Assembly (NCBI GenBank): GCA_017440375.1
Contig: JAFSHK010000026.1
Location: 1-45,039 of the forward strand
Origin: Lachnospiraceae bacterium
Lineage (GTDB): Bacteria; Bacillota; Clostridia; Lachnospirales; Lachnospiraceae
Length of the DNA: 45,039 nucleotides
Direction: 5' to 3'
Of this stretch, positions 26,556 to 33,330 are shown piece after piece (positions within the stretch are counted from its first letter, which is position 1; each line of letters starts with the position of its first letter). A program made the translations under genes and the position numbers. A model generated the notes under the pieces. It searched no databases and was not told the DNA's origin. It saw nothing but the letters and a program-made list of their open reading frames with translations.

Positions 26556-28112
26556 GTGGAATTAGTTAAGAAAAAAATACATATGGATCGTATTGCGAAC
26601 AAAGCCGGAACCCAGATGGTGTTGGAAGAGGATGTAAATATATCGGATAACAGACCGGATGCAAGTCATCTGATTGGTGCCAAAGGGAATGTGGTTTTAG
26701 AAGAAGTCCGTGTCGGTGAGGATCGTGTTAATTTAAAAGGTAAGCTACAAGTACAGATGCTATATCTGACAGAAGAGGAAGGCTTGTGTGCCAGCATGAA
26801 CGCGTCGATTCCGTTTGAGGAAAAAATCAATATGGAAGGGGTAAAAAACGGGGACACCGTAATTCCGGCGTGGACAGTAGAAGATTTGAGCGTTGGTTTA
26901 ATAAACTCCAGAAAATTGAGTGTACAGGCGATGATTTCTTTTGTTCTGGAATTGGAAGAAAGAATGGAGCAGGAAGCTGCGGTTGATATTTACCATGAAG
27001 AACCCGTAGAATATCGGAAGCAAACCTATCCGGTTTTACAAGTGGCTGTCAATATTAAAGATATTTTCCGAATTAAGGAAGAAATGGAATTGCCGAGTCA
27101 TTTGCCGAATGCTTTTCAGCTTGTATGGGACAGCATTACGCTAAATAATGTGGAATTCAAAGCATTGGATGAAAAAATTGTCTTACAGGGTGAAATGAAA
27201 GCTTTTTTCTTATATGAAGGCGAGGGGGATAATGATAAAACGCTTTGGTATGAGAATACAGTACCTTTTAACGGAATGATAGAATGTCACGGTTGTCGGG
27301 AAAATATGATACCGGATATTCGGTATACGGTTTCTCAGTGTAATGTGGAAATCCGACAAGACTTAGATGGGGAAGAAAGAGTATTCTGCATTGAAAATGT
27401 ATTGGATTTAGACATTCGACTTTATGAAGAGGAAAATTTGGAAGTGCTGTCAGATATTTATGGTGTAGCCAAAGAAATTGAAGCTGTGACAACAGAAGTA
27501 CCGTTAAAGCGTTTGCTTTTTCATAACAGTGGAAAATGTAAAGTGGCAGATCATGCGAAAATTCAGAATACAGAAATGCATATGTATCAGCTAATTCATA
27601 GTGAAGGTGAGGTTCAGATAGCGGAGCAGACGATTGTGGAAAATGGTATTTCAGTGACAGGAACTTTGTGCGTAACTACACTTTATCTTTGTACAAACGG
27701 AAAGAATACATTGTATGCCACAAAATCCACCCTGCCATTTCAACAAGTAATTGAGGTACCGGGAATTAGTGAAAACGGTATTTATCGTATTCAGTGGAAT
27801 CTGGAACAATTGGTTGTTACGATGTTAGATAGTGATGAATTGGATATTAAGGCGGTATTAAGTTATCAAGTAATGGCTTTTACCTCGGATGAAGCGGACT
27901 TAATTACAGACATTAAAGTCAGCGATTTGGATATGAATAAAATCAGCGAATTGCCGGGAATGGTGATTTATATTGCGAGAGCGGGTGATACCCTTTGGGA
28001 CATCGGCAAGCGATACTATGTGCCGATTGCACAACTGAAAGCAGTGAATGAACTAGCAGGCGAAGAAATAAAAATGGGTGATAAAATTCTTGTAATTAAA
28101 GGAATGAGTTAA
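26556..28112 (+). CDS. sipL: SipL-like spore coat morphogenesis protein (DUF3794 repeats plus LysM)
   Basis: SipL in C. difficile binds SpoIVA through its LysM domain and anchors the coat to the forespore surface. This 518-aa protein has that architecture: DUF3794 (SPOCS) modules, visible from the repeated pattern KIVLQGEMKAFFLYEGE / NLKGKLQVQMLYLTEEEG / SVTGTLCVTTLYLCTNG followed by TLPFQ/ASIPFEE strands, and a single C-terminal LysM (VIYIARAGDTLWDIGKRYYV, residues about 470-515). The frame is open from 26496, but the real start is GTG 26556, placed 7 bases after GGAGGT and downstream of a SigmaE-like promoter. It is cytoplasmic in the mother cell, with no signal peptide. A terminator follows, so it is probably a single-gene unit. 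Confidence 0.87.
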   Translation: MELVKKKIHMDRIANKAGTQMVLEEDVNISDNRPDASHLIGAKGNVVLEEVRVGEDRVNLKGKLQVQMLYLTEEEGLCASMNASIPFEEKINMEGVKNGDTVIPAWTVEDLSVGLINSRKLSVQAMISFVLELEERMEQEAAVDIYHEEPVEYRKQTYPVLQVAVNIKDIFRIKEEMELPSHLPNAFQLVWDSITLNNVEFKALDEKIVLQGEMKAFFLYEGEGDNDKTLWYENTVPFNGMIECHGCRENMIPDIRYTVSQCNVEIRQDLDGEERVFCIENVLDLDIRLYEEENLEVLSDIYGVAKEIEAVTTEVPLKRLLFHNSGKCKVADHAKIQNTEMHMYQLIHSEGEVQIAEQTIVENGISVTGTLCVTTLYLCTNGKNTLYATKSTLPFQQVIEVPGISENGIYRIQWNLEQLVVTMLDSDELDIKAVLSYQVMAFTSDEADLITDIKVSDLDMNKISELPGMVIYIARAGDTLWDIGKRYYVPIAQLKAVNELAGEEIKMGDKILVIKGMS

Positions 28113-28120
28113 GTTTGAGA

Positions 28121-28154
28121 AGAGATGTCGGAGTAGAAAACGGCATCTCTTTTT
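28121..28154 (+). terminator. Terminator after the SipL-like gene
   Basis: AGAGATGTCG, a 10-base loop, CGGCATCTCT, then TTTT. The stem is 10 bp with one G-U pair. Confidence 0.88.
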
Positions 28155-28255
28155 GAATTATGTGCAATTCAAGAGAACACTTGATGAGTTTTGTAAATAG
28201 ATAAGGTTGTGGTATAATGACGAAGAGGTGTGAGAAATTTTTAAAGGAGAAAACA

Positions 28256-28672
28256 ATGGACAAAATAGAGAAACTAGTTCATAAATTTTATTGGGAAAAA
28301 GATATAAACTGTGCCAGAACCATGTTGTTATGTTTAAGTGAACAGTTTGGTATTAAATTAGAAAAGCAGACAATTCATGCAGCAATAGGATTGCATGGTG
28401 CAGGCGGTTTTCGTGCACAATGTGGTTTGGTGGAAGGTGCATTAATGTTTATTGGCATATATTATAGTACACTTGGAAAGTCAGAAGAAGAAACAGTAGC
28501 TGCATGTTATCATTATGCAGATGCTTTTACTCAAAAGTTTAGTTCTTTAAGATGCTATGATTTGAGACCGAATGGTTTTACTGCACAAGACCCGCCTCAT
28601 ATGTGTGAAAAACTAACGTGCGAAGCGGTGAAATTTGCAATTCAATTTATAAAAGATAAAACAGCTCAATGA
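28256..28672 (+). CDS. C_GCAxxG_C_C family protein (putative redox protein)
   Basis: This 138-aa protein starts at ATG 28256 behind AAAGGAGAAAAC (the frame is open from 28217, which has no site). It shows the family's spaced cysteines: INCARTM near the N-terminus, the central GLHGAGGFRAQCGLVEGALMFIG (here the usual Gly-Cys-Ala-x-x-Gly appears as RAQCGLVEGA), and C-terminal RCYD and MCEKLTCEAV. Families of this type are small, often helical proteins thought to bind a metal or haem or act in redox; none of the reaction is shown by sequence. It is preceded by the terminator of the coat gene and followed by a palindromic element. Confidence 0.8.
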   Translation: MDKIEKLVHKFYWEKDINCARTMLLCLSEQFGIKLEKQTIHAAIGLHGAGGFRAQCGLVEGALMFIGIYYSTLGKSEEETVAACYHYADAFTQKFSSLRCYDLRPNGFTAQDPPHMCEKLTCEAVKFAIQFIKDKTAQ

Positions 28673-28677
28673 AGTTA

Positions 28678-28914
28678 AAGGGAATAAGTATAGACGTTTG
28701 CGAAACTCATATTTACTTTGTAGAAATTGTGCATAATTAACAAACCACCGCAGGCACGCTCCCGCTGCGTTCGTTTCGTAGCGGTACATAAGACGCTAAA
28801 AGACAGCGTCTAAGTACCGACGAACTCACAGCACCTGCTTATGGTAATTGTTAGTCATGCACAATATAATCATAGTAGTTTGCAGTTTCGCAATTGCCTA
28901 AGGGAATAAGTATA
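28678..28914. repeat. MITE-like palindromic element flanked by 15-bp direct repeats
   Basis: AAGGGAATAAGTATA occurs at 28678-28692 and again at 28900-28914. The 207 bases between them form a nested imperfect palindrome: TTGCGAAACT (28698-28707) with AGTTTCGCAA (28884-28893), ATTGTGCAT (28726-28734) with ATGCACAAT (28857-28865), TAACAA with TTGTTA, CGGTAC (28782-28787) with GTACCG (28814-28819), and a central AGACGCT (28791-28797) with AGCGTCT (28805-28811). It contains no ORF of note. It fills the whole gap between the C_GCAxxG_C_C gene and the next CDS. Long inverted repeats plus flanking direct repeats suggest insertion of a non-autonomous element; the 15-bp duplication is longer than most transposase target sites. 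Confidence 0.75.
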
Positions 28915-28928
28915 TAATAGAGGAAAGT

Positions 28929-29552
28929 ATGAAAAAGAATACCAAAATAATTATCATTGTTATCATTGCTGCGGTTGCAGTGTCTAATGTAGCTTTATTT
29001 TTAGGAGCATTTGGATTGTTAATATGGAGCTCTATGACTGCGGAAATAGAGGTTTATGAAGATGCCAGTGATTACAACCGCTATATGGGTGAAAATGCAG
29101 ACGAGGAGTATCAAAATAAATGGGGCATGGATGAAAGCATTTTCCCACAGGCGCTTACAGAGGATATGAATGTGTTGGAATATAAGATGGTTTATTATAA
29201 TCCGTGGGATGCTCAATATTTAAGCTATCTTACGGTAGAGTATGACGAAGCAGATTATGAGCAGGAAATGTTGCGTCTGAGTGAATATGAATCCACAGAA
29301 TATGAAGGCTATTATGGTGCAACGGGATTTGACGCAAATTATGAGCTGGCAGCTATGAATGCGGATTCTTACCAAGGTTTCGTATATGCATTGACAGATG
29401 GAGAGGACACGATTACTTATGTAGAAATTATTTTCTGCAATTATTTTATGGACATTGCATATGAAGAGTATATTCCTAATGAATATTTACCGATTGGCTT
29501 TGATGCGACGAATGGTAACCCGTATGGAGAGCGAATTCGAGAAGAGCAATAA
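28929..29552 (+). CDS. Membrane-anchored protein of unknown function, Tyr/Glu/Asp-rich ectodomain
   Basis: This 207-aa protein has an N-terminal anchor at about residues 6-34 (IIIIVIIAAVAVSNVALFLGAFGLLIW) after a short basic head, then an acidic outside domain unusually rich in Tyr, Glu and Asp (for example YESTEYEGYYGATGFDANYE). It starts 8 bases after an AGAGGAAA site that lies just outside the right direct repeat of the palindromic element. I recognise no domain. Predicted topology is cytoplasmic N-terminus with the bulk outside. The element inserted close upstream may supply or have displaced its promoter; TATAAT at 28913-28918 is too near the start codon to serve comfortably. Confidence 0.7.
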   Translation: MKKNTKIIIIVIIAAVAVSNVALFLGAFGLLIWSSMTAEIEVYEDASDYNRYMGENADEEYQNKWGMDESIFPQALTEDMNVLEYKMVYYNPWDAQYLSYLTVEYDEADYEQEMLRLSEYESTEYEGYYGATGFDANYELAAMNADSYQGFVYALTDGEDTITYVEIIFCNYFMDIAYEEYIPNEYLPIGFDATNGNPYGERIREEQ

Positions 29553-29596
29553 AAATGCACAATACAAGATGTTGTGGTTCGTTTTGATAAATCCGA

Positions 29597-29634
29597 TTAA
29601 GTAATGTCTTATTTTGAGAATTGACATTGCTTAA
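29597..29634. repeat. Inverted repeat in the intergenic region
   Basis: TTAAGTAATGTC (29597-29608), a 14-base loop, GACATTGCTTAA (29623-29634): a 12-bp stem with one G-U pair and no following T-run. It may be a weak terminator or an operator. The rest of the 255-base gap 29553-29807 holds the promoter and dyad listed separately. Confidence 0.5.
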
Positions 29635-29681
29635 CGATTTTGCGTTTATTATTTTTCTACGTTAATAAATCTAGAAAAAAG

Positions 29682-29711
29682 TTTACACAGTATATGGTTT
29701 TATGTTATAAG
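29682..29711 (+). promoter_or_regulatory. Candidate promoter for the PD-(D/E)XK gene
   Basis: TTTACA (29682-29687), an 18-base spacer and TATAAG (29706-29711). The predicted start near 29718 leaves a 90-base leader that contains the LexA-like dyad. Confidence 0.5.
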
Positions 29712-29766
29712 TTCATCATAGCGATTAAATTCTACAGGAATCGGAGATTTCTGTCTTTAAATCTAT

Positions 29767-29782
29767 TAGAACAAAAGTTCTA
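29767..29782. promoter_or_regulatory. LexA-like dyad (GAAC-N4-GTTC)
   Basis: TAGAAC-AAAA-GTTCTA is a perfect 6-bp dyad with a 4-base spacer. Its core is the GAAC-N4-GTTC half-site arrangement of the Gram-positive LexA (SOS) box. It lies 26 bases before the ATG and downstream of the candidate promoter. Confidence 0.45.
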
Positions 29783-29807
29783 TCTTGACATATGAAAGGC
29801 AATTTCT

Positions 29808-30677
29808 ATGATGAACATAATTCATGCTTCCAATTCACACACAAAAAGGGTGAAGAAGAAAAAATCGCGTGTCAACTGGCACGAAGCAGCAACTTGTGCA
29901 ATACAGATAGATTTACGTGATTATAAGCATATGCTGGATTTTCAATCCGAATATATATTAGGAAAAAATAATTATCGTATCGATTTGCTTGTATTAAGGA
30001 AATTATCGAAACAATCAATTCCCAAAAAGATTGCAAATATTTTCAGAACATATAATTTGTTTGAAATAAAAGGAAGTGGTTCCTCTGTTGGAACGGATTC
30101 CTATTATAAAACGGTTGGTTATGCAGGGCTTCTTATCAATCAGACAGGAGCCAAAAATCAATATACAAGTCTGGATATCAGTCTAACATTCTTAAGTTTA
30201 CATTATCCGAGAAAATTAATTCACCATTTACAAAAAGAAAGAAAATTAGTAGTTGAAAAATATGCTCCGGGGATATATTATATCAATAAAGAGATATTTG
30301 ATGCACAAATTATCGTTACAAAAGAATTGCTTCCAGATGAAAATCTGTATTTACGTTGCTTAACGGATACCTTGACAGAAAGGGAGCTTGTGAACCGGTT
30401 AGCAAATGATTGTGAGCAATATCAAGGACAGGAACTTTATACAAGGTATCTGGATCAGATTATGAAAGCCAATACAAAGAAGAAAGGAGAAACTGCTATG
30501 GTATGTGAAGGACTTTTAAATTATTTCGGAACCAGTTCCGAAGAAATTATTGAACGAACCAAGAAGGAACAGGAAGAATTTTATCTTCCGAAAATTGAGA
30601 ATCTGACATCGCAAGTTGCTTATTTACAAGATTTGCTTACACAAAACAACATTGCATTTAATTTGGATTCCAAATAA
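29808..30677 (+). CDS. PD-(D/E)XK nuclease-like protein (Rpn/transposase-nuclease type)
   Basis: This 289-aa soluble protein has a core consistent with a PD-(D/E)XK nuclease fold: YRIDLLVLRKLSKQ provides the Asp, and about 25 residues later LFEIKGSG gives the E-x-K. The helix YKTVGYAGLLI follows, as in Rpn-like recombination-promoting nucleases. A C-terminal region holds a predicted helix pair and a short coiled coil (FYLPKIENLTSQVAYLQDLLTQNN). Such genes are common in multiple copies in Lachnospiraceae and are often mislabelled in databases. A second Met directly follows the first, so the start is uncertain by one codon; the site AAAGG is modest. Its own promoter and a LexA-like dyad lie upstream. 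Function is inferred from the fold only. Confidence 0.6.
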   Translation: MMNIIHASNSHTKRVKKKKSRVNWHEAATCAIQIDLRDYKHMLDFQSEYILGKNNYRIDLLVLRKLSKQSIPKKIANIFRTYNLFEIKGSGSSVGTDSYYKTVGYAGLLINQTGAKNQYTSLDISLTFLSLHYPRKLIHHLQKERKLVVEKYAPGIYYINKEIFDAQIIVTKELLPDENLYLRCLTDTLTERELVNRLANDCEQYQGQELYTRYLDQIMKANTKKKGETAMVCEGLLNYFGTSSEEIIERTKKEQEEFYLPKIENLTSQVAYLQDLLTQNNIAFNLDSK

Positions 30678-30681
30678 ATAA

Positions 30682-30733
30682 AAACAACCATACCCAAAGG
30701 AGTGAAATGGAAAGGCGGGTATGGTTGTTTTTT
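30682..30733. terminator. Bidirectional terminator between the nuclease-like and GH31 genes
   Basis: AAACAACCATACCC (30682-30695), a 21-base loop, GGGTATGGTTGTTT (30717-30730), then more T. The 14-bp perfect stem has T-runs on both strands, so it can end both converging transcripts. A second small stem, GTGCGC-N6-GCGCAC (30738-30755), stands beside it. Confidence 0.9.
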
Positions 30734-30784
30734 GGAGGTGCGCCTAGCAGCGCACATTTCTAAAGAGAATATAGAGATAACAAT

Positions 30785-33124
30785 TTACAATTCTACTGTA
30801 ATGGTATTAGCAGAAGGCGTAAGCACTGTATCGTTTCCGTCTATCTCCATGGTTGCGCCGGAAACAGAAGTTGCTTTTACATTGACAAGGCGGATGGTAT
30901 ATGCTTTGTCTGCTTTTGTGTTAATAGCAATCCGAGAACCATTTTTTTCGGCGGAAATGGTCAACTCTGCTTTCTGGTCCATACCATAAACAGTAGTGGA
31001 TACTTCTTTTCCATCTACTAAAGCGTAGATACGAAGCTGAGCGTTGTCTGCATAATCGTAATCCGGTCTGTCATCTTGTGCTCCGAGAGCAACAATACTG
31101 TTTTCTTTTACCATCAAAGGCAGGTGCAGGTAGTCGTATTCTTTCTCAACCCAGCTTGCGCCTTCCATCACTTCACCTGTCAAGAAATCTGTCCAGGTTC
31201 CTTTTGGCAGATAGAAAATACCTTTGCTTTCATCGTTAAAGATTGGAGCAACCAAAAGATTGTCACCCAACATGTACTGTTTGTCTAAGTGAGAACAGCT
31301 TCTGTCTTCGGTAAATTCAAGTACCATACTGCGCATTGTCGGTACACCGGATTTGGATGTATCGATAGATGTCTTGTATAAATACGGCATCAAAGAAGCC
31401 TTCAATCTTGTGAAGGTTCTTACTACATCAACCGCTTCGTCATCGTAAACCCACGGAACACGATAAGAGCTGCTTCCGTGCAAACGACTGTGAGAAGATA
31501 ACAAACCGAAGGCTACCCAACGTTTGTAAACATCAGCAGTGGAAGTGTTTTCAAAACCACCGATATCATGTGCCCAGAAACCGAAACCGGACATTAACAG
31601 GGATAAACCGCCACGCAAGCTTTCTTCCATAGATTCGTAGTCAGACCAGCAATCGCCGCCCCAGTGTACCGGGAATTTCTGACCGCCCACCGTAGCAGAA
31701 CGTGCGAATAATACGGCTTCACCTTTGCCACGCCTTTTCTCTAATAATTCAAATACAACTTTGTTATAGACGTAAGTATAGTAGTTGTGCATTTTCTTCG
31801 GGTCGGAACCATCATGGTAAACACAATTTACCGGAATTCTTTCGCCAAAGTCTGTCTTGAAGCAGTCAACACCCATATCCAACAACACTTCTAATTTATC
31901 TTGGAACCATTTGCAGGCATCCGGATTGGTGAAGTCTACCAGAGCCATGCCCGGCTGCCACATATCCCACTGCCAAACATCGCCATTTGTTCGTTTGATG
32001 AAATAACCTTTTTCCATACCTTCTGCAAAAAGGGCGGATTCCTGACCAATGTAAGGGTTAATCCATACACAGATGTTTAAGCCTTTTGCCTTAATTCTCT
32101 GTAATAATCCTGCCGGATCCGGGAAAACATCTTCGTCCCAGATAAAGTCAGACCAGTGGAAGCCTTTCATCCAGAAGCAGTCAAAATGGAAAGTACGAAG
32201 CGGAATACCACGGTCTAACATTCCATCAATGAAACTCATAACAGTTGCTTCATCATAGTTGGTGGTAAAGGAAGTGGATAACCACAAACCAAATGTCCAT
32301 GGAGCCGGAAGAGTAGGTTTACCGGACAAATCCGTATATCTGGTAAGAACTTCTTTCATGGTAGGACCATTGAAAAAGAAATAATCCAGACTGCCGCCTT
32401 CTACGCTGAATGCTGTTTTGGTAACATTTTCTGTTGCAAATTCAAAGGAAACGCGTTCCGGATGATTTACCAAAACACCATAGCCTTTGTTGGATACAAA
32501 GAACGGAATATTTTTATAAGATTGTTCGGTACTGGTGCCGCCGTCTTCGTTGTAAATTTCTACAGACTGTCCATTCTTTACAAAAGGAGTGAAGCGTTCA
32601 CCTGTGCCGTATAAAAGTTCGCCGACACCGATGCTTAACTGTTCGCGCATATATGTATTCTCAAGGTCGCCGTTTAAATCATAGCAATCACCTTTCCAGT
32701 CTGTTTTCATCATAGCAAGATCTCTGTTGCCGCTCTGAGTAATGACTTTTCCATCACGCATATAGCGCATAGACCAGCTTTTCTTGTTAATTTCCAGAGA
32801 AAGAGAACCGCTTGTAATTGTCAGTGTTTCTTCGCAATCCGCTACCTGTAAGCTTTGCGGATTATCTAAATTTAATTCAAATGACGGTCTTTTGGGTAGA
32901 ACGCCCATATAATGGTCAGTCTGCACACGAATGACGTCAGGCATCGGAGAGCTGATTCGGATTGTTAAGTTTGCACCGCCGAGGGTATCACCGCGGTGGT
33001 TGATTTTGTGTGTCGGTGCACACAAAGTAACCAATTTGTCTTCAATTTTTGTGTAATAAACTTCCTGTGGTGAGAAACATGCTGTTCCTTCTTTGAGTAA
33101 CCAGCAGCCATTACTGAATTTCAT
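30785..33124 (-). CDS. yicI: GH31 alpha-xylosidase, YicI type
   Basis: It hydrolyses alpha-xylosyl residues, such as the isoprimeverose side chains of xyloglucan oligosaccharides. The 779-aa length and order match E. coli YicI: an N-terminal beta-sandwich starting MKFSNGCWLLKEG, a (beta/alpha)8 barrel with nucleophile Asp425 in CFKTDFGERIP, acid/base Asp491 in HWGGDCWSDY, then proximal and distal C-terminal beta-domains. The KTDFGE rather than WxDMNE form of the nucleophile block is specific to the YicI-type xylosidases. There is no signal peptide, so it is cytoplasmic. The start follows TGGAGGACAATT. It is divergent from the GH74-GH31 operon and shares its intergenic control region. Confidence 0.93.
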   Translation of the reverse strand: MKFSNGCWLLKEGTACFSPQEVYYTKIEDKLVTLCAPTHKINHRGDTLGGANLTIRISSPMPDVIRVQTDHYMGVLPKRPSFELNLDNPQSLQVADCEETLTITSGSLSLEINKKSWSMRYMRDGKVITQSGNRDLAMMKTDWKGDCYDLNGDLENTYMREQLSIGVGELLYGTGERFTPFVKNGQSVEIYNEDGGTSTEQSYKNIPFFVSNKGYGVLVNHPERVSFEFATENVTKTAFSVEGGSLDYFFFNGPTMKEVLTRYTDLSGKPTLPAPWTFGLWLSTSFTTNYDEATVMSFIDGMLDRGIPLRTFHFDCFWMKGFHWSDFIWDEDVFPDPAGLLQRIKAKGLNICVWINPYIGQESALFAEGMEKGYFIKRTNGDVWQWDMWQPGMALVDFTNPDACKWFQDKLEVLLDMGVDCFKTDFGERIPVNCVYHDGSDPKKMHNYYTYVYNKVVFELLEKRRGKGEAVLFARSATVGGQKFPVHWGGDCWSDYESMEESLRGGLSLLMSGFGFWAHDIGGFENTSTADVYKRWVAFGLLSSHSRLHGSSSYRVPWVYDDEAVDVVRTFTRLKASLMPYLYKTSIDTSKSGVPTMRSMVLEFTEDRSCSHLDKQYMLGDNLLVAPIFNDESKGIFYLPKGTWTDFLTGEVMEGASWVEKEYDYLHLPLMVKENSIVALGAQDDRPDYDYADNAQLRIYALVDGKEVSTTVYGMDQKAELTISAEKNGSRIAINTKADKAYTIRLVNVKATSVSGATMEIDGNDTVLTPSANTITVEL

Positions 33125-33165
33125 AATTGTCCTCCATTCTTTTTAATAAATAATAAAAAAGTAAT

Positions 33166-33197
33166 TAGTAACTGCATAGAAAGTCAAAAAGTTACTA
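33166..33197. promoter_or_regulatory. Candidate operator: inverted repeat in the divergent GH31/GH74 region
   Basis: TAGTAACT (33166-33173) and AGTTACTA (33190-33197) are perfect inverted arms 16 bases apart, in the 206-base gap between the two divergent glycosidase genes. A regulator dimer could bind here and control both directions. Beyond this the gap is AT-rich; the -10-like TATACT near 33217 is the only promoter-like box I see for the plus strand. Confidence 0.4.
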
Positions 33198-33330
33198 TAT
33201 TAAATTCTTGAATTCTATACTATTATAAAAATTAAATCGAGGAAAGTATACCACTATTTTTGGAGTTGAAATACTGTAATTTGTAGTGATGCTAAAGTAG
33301 AGGGTAATGCATTAATAGTAGGAGGATAGT

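Noticed and set aside
28911-28920. TATAAT overlapping the right direct repeat as promoter for the 28929 gene
   Set aside because: Its start site would fall only about 4 bases before the ATG, leaving no room for the ribosome binding site, and there is no -35 partner.
30702-30989. Plus-strand ORF of 95 codons, and an 18-codon ORF (MERRVWLFFGGAPSSAHF) from ATG 30708 with AAAGGAG upstream
   Set aside because: The first is antisense to the GH31 C-terminus. The second sits inside the terminator loop and arm, with no plus-strand gene downstream to regulate; the ribosome-binding-like sequence is best explained as chance within the hairpin.
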